DNA from: Gulosibacter sediminis
GTDB taxonomy: Bacteria > Actinomycetota > Actinomycetes > Actinomycetales > Microbacteriaceae
Assembly: GCF_023370115.1 (NCBI RefSeq)
Contig: NZ_CP097160.1
Coordinates: 1,860,001 to 1,924,000 of the forward strand
Length of the DNA stretch: 64,000 nt
Direction: 5' to 3'
This document shows positions 8,928 to 18,148 of the stretch, piece by piece. The notes under the pieces are model-generated. The model saw only the letters and a list, made by a program, of their open reading frames with translations. It made no database searches and was not told the origin of the DNA. Position 1 is the stretch's first letter. Every line of letters starts with the position of its first letter. The position numbers were made by a program, and so were the translations under genes.

Positions 8928-9678
8928 TCGCTCGCAGCTCGCGGTCGATGATGTCGTGCACGCGGCGGTCGGCGAGCAGCAGATTGTGACCGAGCGCGCG
9001 CACCGTGCGGTTGCGGCCGTTCGGCAGCACGCCCGGATAGCCGACGATCTGGTCGTAGAGCGGCATGATCGAGGTGATGCGCGCATCCACCTCGTCGCGC
9101 ATCGACAACGCGAGCTGCATCGGCGTGCCGGCGCGCAGGCCAATCATCTCGCGCGCGATCGGGTTTGAGCCGTGGATGTACCGGGCCGCCTTCGCGCCCG
9201 CGAACGGCGAGGAGATCGCGACGGCGCCGATCGTGTGCTCGCCCGCGAGGTCGTCAAGCAGCACCTGCTTCGCGATCAGCCCGCCCTTCGAGTGGCCGAC
9301 GAACAACACCCGCCCGTACTCGGGATGCGCGAGTAACGACCGCTCCACGATCGCGGCAAGTGACGCGACCGACTTGAGGTTCCAGCCGAGCTGCGGCAGC
9401 ACGACAACGCGATACCCGCGATCCGAAAGCGCGTCGAGCACCGGCCGCATGAACCGCCACGGCGTCGACAGCCCCGCCAGCACGACGACAACCGGGCCGT
9501 CTCCGCGCCAACCGTGCGAACGCGGCGAATAGCGCGTGCGCATGCCTGCGCCCGTGAGCAGCGGCGTCATGCCGAGCAGCCCGTCGACCTGCCGGAAAGC
9601 CCAAAACGCGCTGTCGGTCACGACCGACACTGTCTTGAGCCGCGCCCAGCGCAGCCGCTGCCGCCAGGGTTTCGCCAC
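8875..9678 (-). CDS. Alpha/beta hydrolase (lipase/esterase-like)
   Basis: 267 residues. VVVLAGLSTPWRF provides the oxyanion region near residue 65 and VGHSKGG is the nucleophile elbow (Ser near residue 128). The spacing and the SSPFAGAKAA stretch recall triacylglycerol-lipase and PGAP1-like proteins. No signal peptide is evident, although a short hydrophobic stretch sits near residue 30. Catalytic Asp and His are not certain by eye; GHNLL near residue 227 could supply the His. It ends inside dnaE2 on the opposite strand, and the ogt gene lies three bases upstream of its start. Confidence 0.8.
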   Translation of the reverse strand: MAKPWRQRLRWARLKTVSVVTDSAFWAFRQVDGLLGMTPLLTGAGMRTRYSPRSHGWRGDGPVVVVLAGLSTPWRFMRPVLDALSDRGYRVVVLPQLGWNLKSVASLAAIVERSLLAHPEYGRVLFVGHSKGGLIAKQVLLDDLAGEHTIGAVAISSPFAGAKAARYIHGSNPIAREMIGLRAGTPMQLALSMRDEVDARITSIMPLYDQIVGYPGVLPNGRNRTVRALGHNLLLADRRVHDIIDRELRAIMERDAARAASTPPTLA

Positions 9679-9681
9679 GCC

Positions 9682-10164
9682 TCAGTCACGCACCTCGAGG
9701 TCGAGGAGCGCGCGCTTCATATGCTCACCGCCGCCGTAGAGCCCGACGTCGCCGTTCGAGCGGATCACCCGGTGGCAGCCGCCGAACAGCGGCAGCGGGT
9801 TATGTGAGCAGGCGGTGCCGACCGCCCGGGCCGCGCGCGGTCGGCCGAGCCGGTCGGCGAGCTCGCCATAGCTGTACGTCTCGCCGTAGGGAATGTCGAC
9901 GAGCGCGCGTTGCACCTCGCCACCGAAGCCGTCGGAGGCCTGCGACCAATCGAGGGTGACCTCGAAGTGCTCCCGCTCGCCCGCGAAAAACTCCCCGAGC
10001 TGGGCGACGCCGCGCTCGAGGTGGGCCTCTGCGATCTCAGAGCCGACGTGCGGGCCGAAGCCGAGCGGTGCCGAGCCGGGCAGCCAGACGCGGCAGATGC
10101 CCGCATCCGTTGCCTCGAGCCCGAGCTCGCCGACGGGGCTGTCGACGACCCGCGCTGCGAACAC
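9682..10164 (-). CDS. ogt: Methylated-DNA-protein cysteine methyltransferase, variant active site
   Basis: 160 residues from a GTG that overlaps the carbonic anhydrase stop (TAGTG). The C-terminal domain shows IPYGETYSYGELA, then RAVGTACSHNPLPLF and the active site GGCHRVIRSNGDVG. The acceptor Cys (residue 130) and the HRV triad are kept, but the nearly invariant proline before Cys is replaced by Gly (GCHRV instead of PCHRV). The usual Asn hinge (HNP) is present. It should repair O6-alkylguanine by irreversible transfer to Cys; the Pro-to-Gly change could alter activity. Co-transcription with the hydrolase and carbonic anhydrase is likely from the spacing. Confidence 0.88.
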   Translation of the reverse strand: MFAARVVDSPVGELGLEATDAGICRVWLPGSAPLGFGPHVGSEIAEAHLERGVAQLGEFFAGEREHFEVTLDWSQASDGFGGEVQRALVDIPYGETYSYGELADRLGRPRAARAVGTACSHNPLPLFGGCHRVIRSNGDVGLYGGGEHMKRALLDLEVRD

Positions 10165-10655
10165 TAGGCAGCCTCGACCTCACGGAGCAGGCCGGTGTCG
10201 ACGTCGGCGACAAAGCCGCGCACGTTCTTATGCTGAATGAACGGCGACTGCATGATGCGGCGAATCGACTCGCGCACCGAGGCATCGACGTCCTTGAACG
10301 ACTCGGCCTTCCAGTGCGCCCGCGCGCCGGTCTCACGCATAAGCAATTCGTCGAATTCGTCCTCGCTGAAGGTCGATAGACCGCAGTTCGTGTGGTGAAT
10401 GAGCACGACTTCTTCGGTGCCGAGCATGCGCTGCGAGATCGTGATCGAGCGGATCATGTCGTCGGTGATTACGCCGCCCGCGTTACGAATGATGTGCGCC
10501 TCACCGAGGTCGAGGCCGAGCATCGGGAAGATCTGGAGGCGGGAGTCCATGCAGGCGACGACGGCGACCTTGCGCTTGGGTCGAAGTTCGCGCGGCCCCG
10601 GGTAGCCCTCACCATAGACGCGGTTTGCTTCGAGCATCTTGTCGGTTTCCGACAT
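10164..10655 (-). CDS. Beta-class carbonic anhydrase
   Basis: 163 residues. The ATG at 10655 is preceded by GGGAGG. Zinc-site motifs are visible: ACMDSR (Cys and the Asp-Arg dyad near residues 35-38), RNAGG near residues 57-61, and HHTNCG with the His and second Cys near residues 88-92. The length and motif order match small actinobacterial type II beta-carbonic anhydrases. The enzyme interconverts CO2 and bicarbonate in the cytoplasm. First gene of a tight minus-strand unit with ogt and the hydrolase. Confidence 0.92.
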   Translation of the reverse strand: MSETDKMLEANRVYGEGYPGPRELRPKRKVAVVACMDSRLQIFPMLGLDLGEAHIIRNAGGVITDDMIRSITISQRMLGTEEVVLIHHTNCGLSTFSEDEFDELLMRETGARAHWKAESFKDVDASVRESIRRIMQSPFIQHKNVRGFVADVDTGLLREVEAA

Positions 10656-10804
10656 GAGCCTCCCTTTCGTGTGGCCGCTGGCGCGATTGACCAGTTGGGC
10701 TAATCGTACGCGACGGCTGGCGGCCGGTAGGGCTGCGCATCCGGGCCATCGCGAGCCGGGTCGGCCAGCGCATCCGCCCACCCTCTCGCCGTGAGCGCGG
10801 CACG

Positions 10805-11737
10805 CTACGGGTGCAGCAGCAGCGTGACGATGAGAATCACCGGCACCGACAGGATGGTCGTAAGCAGGATGCTCTCGCGCGCGAGCGACTCGCCGACGTG
10901 GTAGTTCGCAGCGTAGTTGTAGATGTTCTGGGCGGCCGGCAGCGCGGCGGTCACGACGACGACGAGGACCATCGCGTCATCGAGACCGAAGACAAACTTG
11001 CCGAGGAGCCACGCGAGCACCGGGTGCACGAACGATTTGAGCACCGTCGCGGTGAGCACCTGCCAGCGATTCTGGCCGCGCAGGGGCATCGCGTTGTCGT
11101 GGAGCGACATGCCAAACGCCATGAGCACGGCGGGCACGCTGATGCCACCGACGAGCTCGATCGGGTCGAGCAGGAAGTTCGGCACGGGCACCGAGAAGAT
11201 GTTCAGGAGCAGGCCCGACAGCGCGCCGATGACGACGGGGTTCGTGAACGGGCGATAGAGCATCTGCCACCAGCGCAGCTTTGGCGCCTGCGGGTCGCGG
11301 CCCGCGATGTCGAGCACCGAGAGCATGACCGGCGCGAGGATGAGCTGCTGCACGAGCATGACGGGCGCGACGAGTGTGCCGTCGCCGAGCACGTAGACGG
11401 CAATCGGAATACCGAGGTTGCCCGAGTTCACGAAGCTCGAGGCGAGGGCCCCGACCGCAGCGTTGCCGGTGCCCCAGCGGAAGATGATCGCCACGACAGC
11501 GAACAGCACCGCCATGATGACCATGCAGATCGCGGTGACGAGAAACTGGCCACTGAAGAGCACGTTGAGGTCGGCGCTGAACATGAGGCCGAACAGCAGG
11601 GCCGGTGTCGCGACGTTGAACGCGAGCTTGTTGAGCATTTCGCGGCCGCGGTCACCGAGAAGACCGACACGCTGCATGATAAATCCGACGAGAATAATGA
11701 GGGCAATGACGCTGAAGCCCTCAAGTACTCCCGTCAC
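10805..11737 (-). CDS. AEC family transporter (auxin efflux carrier type)
   Basis: 310 residues with about ten hydrophobic segments. The N-terminal stretch LIILVGFIMQRVGLL followed by LNKLAFNVATPALLF is characteristic of the AEC/MdcF family, as is the SGNLGIPIAVYVLG stretch near residues 107-120. Members export or exchange organic anions such as malate and malonate; the substrate here is unknown. It starts three bases after the AraC stop, so the regulator and carrier are probably one transcript. Confidence 0.88.
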   Translation of the reverse strand: MTGVLEGFSVIALIILVGFIMQRVGLLGDRGREMLNKLAFNVATPALLFGLMFSADLNVLFSGQFLVTAICMVIMAVLFAVVAIIFRWGTGNAAVGALASSFVNSGNLGIPIAVYVLGDGTLVAPVMLVQQLILAPVMLSVLDIAGRDPQAPKLRWWQMLYRPFTNPVVIGALSGLLLNIFSVPVPNFLLDPIELVGGISVPAVLMAFGMSLHDNAMPLRGQNRWQVLTATVLKSFVHPVLAWLLGKFVFGLDDAMVLVVVVTAALPAAQNIYNYAANYHVGESLARESILLTTILSVPVILIVTLLLHP

Positions 11738-11740
11738 GCA

Positions 11741-12712
11741 CTACTCCCTGTCGATGCTGCTGCGCCGCAATTCGTCGAGTGCCGTCTTGCGGTATTGCCG
11801 CGGTGAGACACCGTAGGCCAGCTTAAACGCATTCGAAAAGTGGGTCGCGTCGGCAAAGCCCCAGCGCTCGCCCACAGCGCGAATCGCGTCGGTCAGTGCC
11901 GGGTCAACGAGGTCGCGGCGCGCCATCTCGAGCCGGCGCTCGCGAATCCAGGTCGACACCGAAGTGCCCTGTTCCTTGAATAGCGAGTGCAGCGTGCGCA
12001 CCGAGATGAAGTGGGCATCGGCGATCGTCTGCGGCGTGAGGTCGTGGTCCGAGAGGTGCGCCATGATGTAGTCGCGCACCTCCATGAGCTGCGCGAGCTG
12101 CGCGTTCGCGCGGGTCGGGGCGTCGATGCCGAGGCGTTCGGCGACGGCCGCCGCGATGAGGTCGACGACGGTGTGGGCGAGCGCGAGGCCACCGTGGCCG
12201 AGCAGCACCGACATGTCTTTCGCGACGCCGGCGAGCATCGGGCCCGCGACGCGGCCGATGCCCTCGTCGGCGGGCACCTTCATGCCGGCGATCTCGATGA
12301 ACGCGCGCGGTGGCAGCGTGAGCAGCTGCTGCGGCACCATGATCACCATGTACGTGCCGTCGGCAAACTCGCGGTCGTACGGCAACGCGGTGTCATAAAT
12401 CGCAAAGTCGCCCGCTTCGAGCACCGAGTCGCGGCCGAGCTGACGCAGACGCGACTGGCCCTCGATCTGGTTGACGACGGCATAGAACGGGTCGCCACCC
12501 TCGGCGAACAGGCGCGACGATCGGCCTGAGGAGTGCGGGGTCGACGTGATCGTGAAGAAGCGAATGCCGCCGACGACCGCGGCGCGGATGCGCGCCCGAT
12601 ACTTCTCGGGGTCGGGCGCCGTGACGGCCATGGGTAACAGCAACTGGGTCATGGTGTGACCCCACTCTTCGACGCCGACGACCTCGAGGTCGGTGACCGA
12701 TTTCTGCGTCAT
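11741..12712 (-). CDS. AraC family transcriptional regulator
   Basis: 323 residues; the ATG at 12712 has a GAAGGAAG box upstream. The N-terminal half is a cupin-like AraC-binding domain (AGDFAIYDTALPYDREF near residues 103-117). The C-terminal double helix-turn-helix includes TPQTIADAHFISVRTLHSLF and RWGFADATHFSNAFKLAYGVSP. It probably controls the adjacent AEC carrier. It lies 22 bases downstream of the NarL-type regulator and could also be read from that promoter. Confidence 0.9.
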   Translation of the reverse strand: MTQKSVTDLEVVGVEEWGHTMTQLLLPMAVTAPDPEKYRARIRAAVVGGIRFFTITSTPHSSGRSSRLFAEGGDPFYAVVNQIEGQSRLRQLGRDSVLEAGDFAIYDTALPYDREFADGTYMVIMVPQQLLTLPPRAFIEIAGMKVPADEGIGRVAGPMLAGVAKDMSVLLGHGGLALAHTVVDLIAAAVAERLGIDAPTRANAQLAQLMEVRDYIMAHLSDHDLTPQTIADAHFISVRTLHSLFKEQGTSVSTWIRERRLEMARRDLVDPALTDAIRAVGERWGFADATHFSNAFKLAYGVSPRQYRKTALDELRRSSIDRE

Positions 12713-12734
12713 TGCTGCTTCCTTCTCACGTGCA

Positions 12735-13406
12735 CTACCTGTCTATATAACCGCTTTCGTAGGCCCAAATCACAACGTGCACGCGATCTGGCAACCCAAG
12801 TTTGTCGAGAATCCGACCAACGTGGGTCTTTACGGTGACCTCCGCAAGGAACAGTTCCTTCGCGATTTGCGCATTCGAGACGCCTTGCACGAGTTGCGCG
12901 AGCACATCGCGCTCGCGTTCCGTCAGGTTCGCCACCAGCGCGTCCCGGTCGGCCGCCGCGGTCTGCTGCGGCCGCTCGGTGGTGAGTCGGTGCAGCAGCG
13001 TGCGCGTCATGCTCGGATCAATAATCGCATTACCGGCGGCCACTGTCCGAATCGCGCGGATCAGGTCCTCCCCCGGTGCGTCCTTGAGGAGGAAGCCCGA
13101 GGCGCCGGCGGCGAGCATCCGCACCGCGAAATCTTCGGAGTCGTACGTCGTCAGCGCGAGCACGCGGAGCTCGGAGCGCTCGCCCGAGTGCTGCAGCAGT
13201 CGCGCGGTCGCCTCGATGCCGTCCATGACCGGCATGCGCACGTCCATGAGCACGACGTCGGGCCGCAGCTTGAGGCCGAGGTTGACGCCGTCGCGGCCGT
13301 TCTCGGCTTTGCCGACCACCTCGATGTCGTCGACGGAGCCCGCGATGAGCGCGAGCCCCTCGCGCACGAGCGACTGGTCGTCAACGATGAGAACTCGGAT
13401 GGTCAT
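12735..13406 (-). CDS. NarL/FixJ-family response regulator
   Basis: 223 residues. Receiver with VDD near residues 8-10 and phosphoacceptor D55 in VVLMDVRMP. The C-terminal LuxR-type HTH begins LTERERDVLAQLVQG near residue 156 and contains VKTHVGRILDKLG. The start overlaps the kinase stop by four bases (ATGA). With the kinase it forms a cytoplasmic-signal-type pair; the divergent ABC exporter is the obvious candidate target. Confidence 0.94.
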   Translation of the reverse strand: MTIRVLIVDDQSLVREGLALIAGSVDDIEVVGKAENGRDGVNLGLKLRPDVVLMDVRMPVMDGIEATARLLQHSGERSELRVLALTTYDSEDFAVRMLAAGASGFLLKDAPGEDLIRAIRTVAAGNAIIDPSMTRTLLHRLTTERPQQTAAADRDALVANLTERERDVLAQLVQGVSNAQIAKELFLAEVTVKTHVGRILDKLGLPDRVHVVIWAYESGYIDR

Positions 13407-14632
13407 GCTTGGCCCTTCGATGCAATGGCGGGGATGGGGATGCTCGCGAGCACCTCGAAGCTCGCCTCGGTCGTGGCGACGCGGAGTACGCCGTCGAACA
13501 GCTCGACGCGCTCGCGCATGCCGGCGATGCCCCGGCGGTCGCTCGAGGGGGCGTCGGCGCCGTCGGTGCGGGAGTTCACGGCGCGCAGCAGCACCTCGTC
13601 ATCGCCCCAGCGCAGCTCGATCTCGCCGCGACAGCCGGGCGCGTGCTTGAGCATGTTCGTGACTGCCTCTTGCGCGACGCGGTAAAGCGCGAGCTGCATG
13701 CCGGCGGGCAGCTCAACCGGGGTGCCGTGCTCGCGGTAGGTGATGCCGGATTCGGGAGCATCACCGACGCGCACCGCGTCGACGAGGTCGCGGATGTTCG
13801 CGACGCCGCGCGCCGGGGCGTCGTCCTGGGTCGCGTCGACGTTGCGCAGCAGCAGTTTGACGTCGCCAAGGGCGCCGCGGCCGGTGTCGCTGATCTTGCC
13901 GAACAGCTCGGTCGCGAGCTCGGGCTTTTCGCGCGCAGCAAGGCGGCCGCCCTCGGCGAGCGTCACGATCGAGGCGAGCGAGTGGGCGATGATGTCGTGC
14001 ATCTCGCGCGAGATGCGGCTGCGCTCATCCGACACCGCGAGCTCCGCCATGCGGTGTGCATCCCGCTCCATCAGTTCGGCACGCTCCTGCGCCCGCACGA
14101 CTTCGACGAGCTGCTGGCGGCGGAGCATTCCCAGGGCCCACGCCGCGATGAACGCGATGGCGATTACGACGGCGAGCAGCGCGAACGCCTGCAGGCGTTC
14201 GCGGAAGTTGGTGACGGATTCCGGCTGCATGCCGAAGGGCAGCGACGTCATCCACGGCGTCAAGGTCTGTAGCGCAACGACCGTGATCGCGAGCACGGGC
14301 GGCACGGCGCAGGTCCAGCGCAGCTTTCTCGCGCCGAACGCGGCCATGCCGAAGACCCCAATGAGCGTCACGCCGTAGACGATGACGTCGAAGTAGTAGG
14401 CAGCCGAGAAGTACTGAATGCCGCTGAGCACCGTCGTGCCCCAGAGGAACACGAGCGGGGCCGAGCGGCGCACGCAGAGCAGGGCAATGACCGGGTAGTA
14501 GAGCACCGTCGGCACCGACATGCCCCAGCTGCCGAAGAGCAGAAACAGAACGCCCGCCACAACCGCACCGACCGAGTCCGTGAGCAGCACGCGCATCGGC
14601 CGCTCACGGGTGGCGATAAAGGTGTCGAGCAT
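13403..14632 (-). CDS. Two-component sensor histidine kinase (HisKA_3, DesK/NarX-like)
   Basis: 409 residues from the ATG at 14632; the open frame upstream runs into the promoter region and is discarded. Four to five membrane helices occupy the first 170 or so residues, followed by a coiled stretch and the H-box SRISREMHDIIAHSLA (His near residue 211). The HATPase part shows the N-box EAVTNMLKHAP and the G-box GIAGMRERVE. Almost no extracytoplasmic loop is seen, which fits intramembrane sensing of envelope stress or an ABC exporter. Divergent from the ABC genes. Confidence 0.92.
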   Translation of the reverse strand: MLDTFIATRERPMRVLLTDSVGAVVAGVLFLLFGSWGMSVPTVLYYPVIALLCVRRSAPLVFLWGTTVLSGIQYFSAAYYFDVIVYGVTLIGVFGMAAFGARKLRWTCAVPPVLAITVVALQTLTPWMTSLPFGMQPESVTNFRERLQAFALLAVVIAIAFIAAWALGMLRRQQLVEVVRAQERAELMERDAHRMAELAVSDERSRISREMHDIIAHSLASIVTLAEGGRLAAREKPELATELFGKISDTGRGALGDVKLLLRNVDATQDDAPARGVANIRDLVDAVRVGDAPESGITYREHGTPVELPAGMQLALYRVAQEAVTNMLKHAPGCRGEIELRWGDDEVLLRAVNSRTDGADAPSSDRRGIAGMRERVELFDGVLRVATTEASFEVLASIPIPAIASKGQA

Positions 14633-14690
14633 GCCCCCAAGCCTAGGAGCAAGGGCCCTCCTCCTCGGGTATACATCCGTTGGTTGGGGG

Positions 14691-14741
14691 TCGTCCGCCC
14701 GGACGAGACTTGCGCACCATGTGAGCCGCACCCCGCGGCTC
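14691..14741. promoter_or_regulatory. Candidate operator and stem in the kinase/ABC divergent promoter
   Basis: A perfect inverted repeat TCGTCCG-CC-CGGACGA lies at 14691-14706, between the kinase start (14632) and the ABC gene start (14787). A second inverted repeat, GAGCCGC with complement GCGGCTC and a five-base loop, lies at 14723-14741. The first is a plausible site for the NarL-type regulator. Assignment is inference from position and symmetry only. Confidence 0.4.
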
Positions 14742-14786
14742 CTACGTTCGAATTGTCAGCAAATTCACCGCTCTGAAGGAGCTCCC

Positions 14787-15518
14787 ATGACCACGCAACC
14801 GGCCGTCGTTTGCCGCGGCCTCACGAAAACCTACGGACAAGCGGATGCGCAGGTACACGCCGTTGCGGGTGTCGACGCCGCGTTCGCCCGCGGTGAGTTC
14901 ACCGCGATTATGGGCCCCTCGGGCTCTGGCAAGTCGACGATGATGCACCTGCTCGCGGGGCTCGACTCCCCCACGAGTGGCGACGTCGCGATCGACGGAC
15001 AGTCGATCGTCGGTATGCCGGATGCGAAGCTCACGAAGCTGCGCCGCGACCGGCTCGGCTTTGTGTTCCAGTCGTTCAACCTCGTGCCGACCCTGTCGGC
15101 ACGCGAGAACATCGAGCTGCCGGTGCGGCTCGCGGGCGGCCGCGTCGACACCGCGGCGCTCGAGCGCCTCGCCTCGCAGCTCGGCATCTTCGACCGCCTC
15201 AAGCACATGCCGCACGAACTCTCGGGTGGCCAGCAGCAGCGCATCGCGGTGGCCCGCGCCCTCATCACCGAGCCCGCCGTCGTGTTCGCCGACGAGCCCA
15301 CGGGCGCGCTCGATCTGCGCACCGGCCGCGGCCTGCTCGAGAGCCTGCAGCGCGCCGCCCGCGAGCGCGAGCAGACGATCGTGATGGTGACCCACGACCC
15401 GGCCGCGGCCGCCTACGCCGACCGGGTGCTCATCCTCGTCGACGGACGCATCGCGCACGAGCTTTCGGGCGCCGGCTACGAAGAGATCAGCGGCGTCATG
15501 GCGGGAGTCGGCGCATGA
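14787..15518 (+). CDS. ABC transporter ATP-binding protein (MacB/LolD type)
   Basis: 243 residues; ATG with GAAGGAG box seven bases upstream. Walker A GPSGSGKST at about residues 42-50, the Q-loop in FVFQSFNLVPT, the signature LSGGQQQR, and Walker B VVFADEPTGAL near residue 166, then the H-loop THD. This subfamily powers FtsX-like permeases that export antimicrobial peptides or lipids or sense such compounds. It overlaps the permease start by four bases (ATGA), so subunits are coupled. Confidence 0.95.
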   Translation: MTTQPAVVCRGLTKTYGQADAQVHAVAGVDAAFARGEFTAIMGPSGSGKSTMMHLLAGLDSPTSGDVAIDGQSIVGMPDAKLTKLRRDRLGFVFQSFNLVPTLSARENIELPVRLAGGRVDTAALERLASQLGIFDRLKHMPHELSGGQQQRIAVARALITEPAVVFADEPTGALDLRTGRGLLESLQRAAREREQTIVMVTHDPAAAAYADRVLILVDGRIAHELSGAGYEEISGVMAGVGA

Positions 15519-17992
15519 GCGCGACGATGCGGCTGGCGACGCAGCAGATTCGTCGAGGCCCCCGGCGAGTGGTGGCGATCGTGCTCGCCGCACTGCTCAG
15601 CGCGATGGCGATCATGGCCACCGGAACCTTCATTACGACGATGCAGCAGGGGCTCAACGTCGCCGTGGCGGCGCCCTACACGAACGCCGACGTCGTGATT
15701 CCCTCGGGCGACTCGGAGGGTGTCGTCGACGCCGTTGCCGAGGTGCCTGGCATCGCGGCAATCGAACCGAGCCACACGATGTACGCGCAGGCCCAGGCCG
15801 GCGACCGCATCCACAACATCAACATTTCGAGCATCGCCGACGACGGCGACCTGCGCTGGATGACCCTCACCGGCGGCCAGTGGCCGGTCGGCACCGGCGA
15901 AATCGCCGCGACGCAGGACGACCTCGACCGCTTCGGCATCGCGCTCGGTGACTCGATCGAGATCTTCGACGGCACCGGCCAGTCGGCCAAGGTGCGCGTC
16001 GTCGGGCTCGTCGAGACAGTTGGCGGCACGGTCGCCGCCTCGACCGAGTTGTACGCCGCGCAGGACTACTTCTCGGTCGACGACGGCTCGTCGTCCGCCC
16101 TCGTCGTGCGCCTCCCCCAGGGCACGAGCGCGGCGGATGCGATTGCCGCGATCAACGAGCGGCTCGTCGAGGTCTACGGTGCCGAGGACGCGCCCGAGGC
16201 GGTCACGGTCGACGAGTACACGGCCGACCTCATCGACGGGCTCACCGGCGGCACGAACGCGCTCGCCGTAATGTTCCTGCTGTTCGTGCTCATCGCGCTG
16301 CTCGCGGCGTCGATGGTGATCCGCAATACGTTCCAGGTACTGCTCGCGCAGCGACTGCGCGAAAACGGCCTGCTGCGCCTCGTCGGCGCGACCGGCGGGC
16401 AGGTGCAGCGCACGGTGCTCGCGGAGGCGCTGCTCATTGGGCTCGTCGGCGCGCTCGTCGGCATCGCGGTCGGTTTCGGCCTCGGCGGGGTCATTGCCAT
16501 AGTCGCCGACATGGACGGCGGCGGCCTCGTGTTCCCGTGGTTCTGGGCGATCGCCGCGCTCATCGTCACCGTTGGCGTGACCGTGTTCGCTGCGTGGGCA
16601 CCGGCCGCCCGACTGCGCTCGCTCGCGCCGATCGCGGCACTGTCGGAAGCAAACGCCGCCGGTGCTGAGCGCTCTCGCTCGAGCGTCGTCGCGTGGATCT
16701 TCGGCGTGCTCATCACGGCGTTCGGCGCGCTCGGCCTCTGGGCTGCGTCGGCGCTCGGCAACCCGCTCGTGCTCATCGGTGGCGGCGTCGTGCTCGCGAT
16801 CGGCCTGATCGTGCTCGTACCGCTGCTCGTGCGGGTCGTCATGCCCGGCATCGCGCGGCTGCTCAGCGCCTTCGGCCCCGTCGCGAAGCTCGCGGGCGAG
16901 AACCTCGTGCGCACCTCGCGCCGCTCCGGCACGATCGTGCTCGCGATTTCGCTCGGCGGCAGCCTGATTCTCGCGATGCTCACCGGGGTGCAGTCGGTCA
17001 ACGCGACGCTGAATGCCCGGCTCGACGAGAACTACGCATTCGACGCGCTCATCACGGCGCGCTCCGATGAGTCGCTCGATGCGGCCGACCTCGCGCCGAT
17101 TCTCGAGTCGGAGGGCCTCGAGTCGTCCGCCCTCACCTCCGCCGTGCGGCTGGAGGCCGACCTCGAGCATCCGTCGTCGCTCGCGGCGCTGCTCACGCTG
17201 CCCTCATCGACCGCGGATGCACTCGAGCATCCACTCGCCGACGGCGAGGTCGCGCTGAGCGAGTGGGATGCCGAGTCGCTCGGCGCGACCGACGGCGACA
17301 CCGTGACGTTGACGGATGCGTCGGGCGCCACCGTCGACCTGACGGTCGTGACCGATCAGCTGCTCGACACGCTCTACAACCCGAACACCGGCAGCACCTA
17401 CGGCGCGGTGACCGAGTCGACCCTTGCGGAGTTCGACGACGTCACGGCCGATGCGGGGCTCTGGCTGTTCGCGGCCGACGGCAAGATCAGCGAACTCGTC
17501 GACGCGGTCTCGGCCGCGCAGGACACGAACTCCGACCTGCAGCTGCTCGGGCCGATCGCCGAACAGCAGCTCTACGAGCAGATTGTGACGCTCGTGGTCG
17601 CCTTCGTGCTTGCGATGCTCGGCCTCACCGTCGTGATCTCGGTCATCGGCCTCGCGAGCGTCGTGGCCCTCGCCGTCGCCGAGCGTCGCCGCGAGCTTGC
17701 CCTGCTGCGAGCACTCGGCATGACGCGAGCCCGGGTGCGCACCATGGTGCTCATTGAAGCGGTTTCGCTCGCGCTCATCGGTGCGGTGTTCTCGATTCTT
17801 ATCGGCGTGCCAATGGGAATCAGCGCGGTGCCGGCAATGATCGCCGACGGTGGCACAATTGCGATCTCGCTGCCGTGGATTGGAATTGGCGCGGTAATTG
17901 GCAGCGCCATTGTGCTCGGCGTGATTGCGGGGGCGCGACCGTCGTGGATCGCCTCTCGCATCGCTCCGGCGCAGGCATTGGCCCGGGCCTAG
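15515..17992 (+). CDS. ABC transporter permease, FtsX/MacB-like
   Basis: 825 residues. An N-terminal membrane segment (about residues 18-40) is followed by a MacB-like periplasmic-core region of about 210 residues. Three helices then end near residue 365, a further block of helices follows (about 390-500), a second extracytoplasmic domain spans about 500-680, and three more helices close the protein. The duplicated FtsX layout is typical of actinobacterial exporters. ALAVAERRRELALLRALGMTR before the last helices is a hallmark FtsX stretch. Likely partners: the preceding ATPase and the divergent two-component system. Confidence 0.92.
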   Translation: MSATMRLATQQIRRGPRRVVAIVLAALLSAMAIMATGTFITTMQQGLNVAVAAPYTNADVVIPSGDSEGVVDAVAEVPGIAAIEPSHTMYAQAQAGDRIHNINISSIADDGDLRWMTLTGGQWPVGTGEIAATQDDLDRFGIALGDSIEIFDGTGQSAKVRVVGLVETVGGTVAASTELYAAQDYFSVDDGSSSALVVRLPQGTSAADAIAAINERLVEVYGAEDAPEAVTVDEYTADLIDGLTGGTNALAVMFLLFVLIALLAASMVIRNTFQVLLAQRLRENGLLRLVGATGGQVQRTVLAEALLIGLVGALVGIAVGFGLGGVIAIVADMDGGGLVFPWFWAIAALIVTVGVTVFAAWAPAARLRSLAPIAALSEANAAGAERSRSSVVAWIFGVLITAFGALGLWAASALGNPLVLIGGGVVLAIGLIVLVPLLVRVVMPGIARLLSAFGPVAKLAGENLVRTSRRSGTIVLAISLGGSLILAMLTGVQSVNATLNARLDENYAFDALITARSDESLDAADLAPILESEGLESSALTSAVRLEADLEHPSSLAALLTLPSSTADALEHPLADGEVALSEWDAESLGATDGDTVTLTDASGATVDLTVVTDQLLDTLYNPNTGSTYGAVTESTLAEFDDVTADAGLWLFAADGKISELVDAVSAAQDTNSDLQLLGPIAEQQLYEQIVTLVVAFVLAMLGLTVVISVIGLASVVALAVAERRRELALLRALGMTRARVRTMVLIEAVSLALIGAVFSILIGVPMGISAVPAMIADGGTIAISLPWIGIGAVIGSAIVLGVIAGARPSWIASRIAPAQALARA

Positions 17993-18010
17993 GGCTCGGG
18001 CGAAGTCCGA

Positions 18011-18086
18011 CGCAAATTCAATATCGTCCGGGAGATTCGTGGCGCTCGTTGCTGTGAATCTCCCGGATGCATGAATTCGATTTGCG
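18011..18086. promoter_or_regulatory. Large imperfect dyad between the ABC permease and lsr2
   Basis: A perfect 12-pair stem, TCCGGGAGATTC (18027-18038) with its complement at 18056-18067 and a 17-base loop, sits 34 bases after the permease stop. The symmetry extends outward to CGCAAAT at 18011 and ATTTGCG ending at 18086. There is no following T-run, so it is either a stem-type transcription end or an upstream control element of lsr2 (start 18149). Confidence 0.5.
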
Positions 18087-18148
18087 GAATACTCCTATCG
18101 CCCTTCACACTTATCACGATAAAGATCGCCAAATCAAGGAGTGCATCC

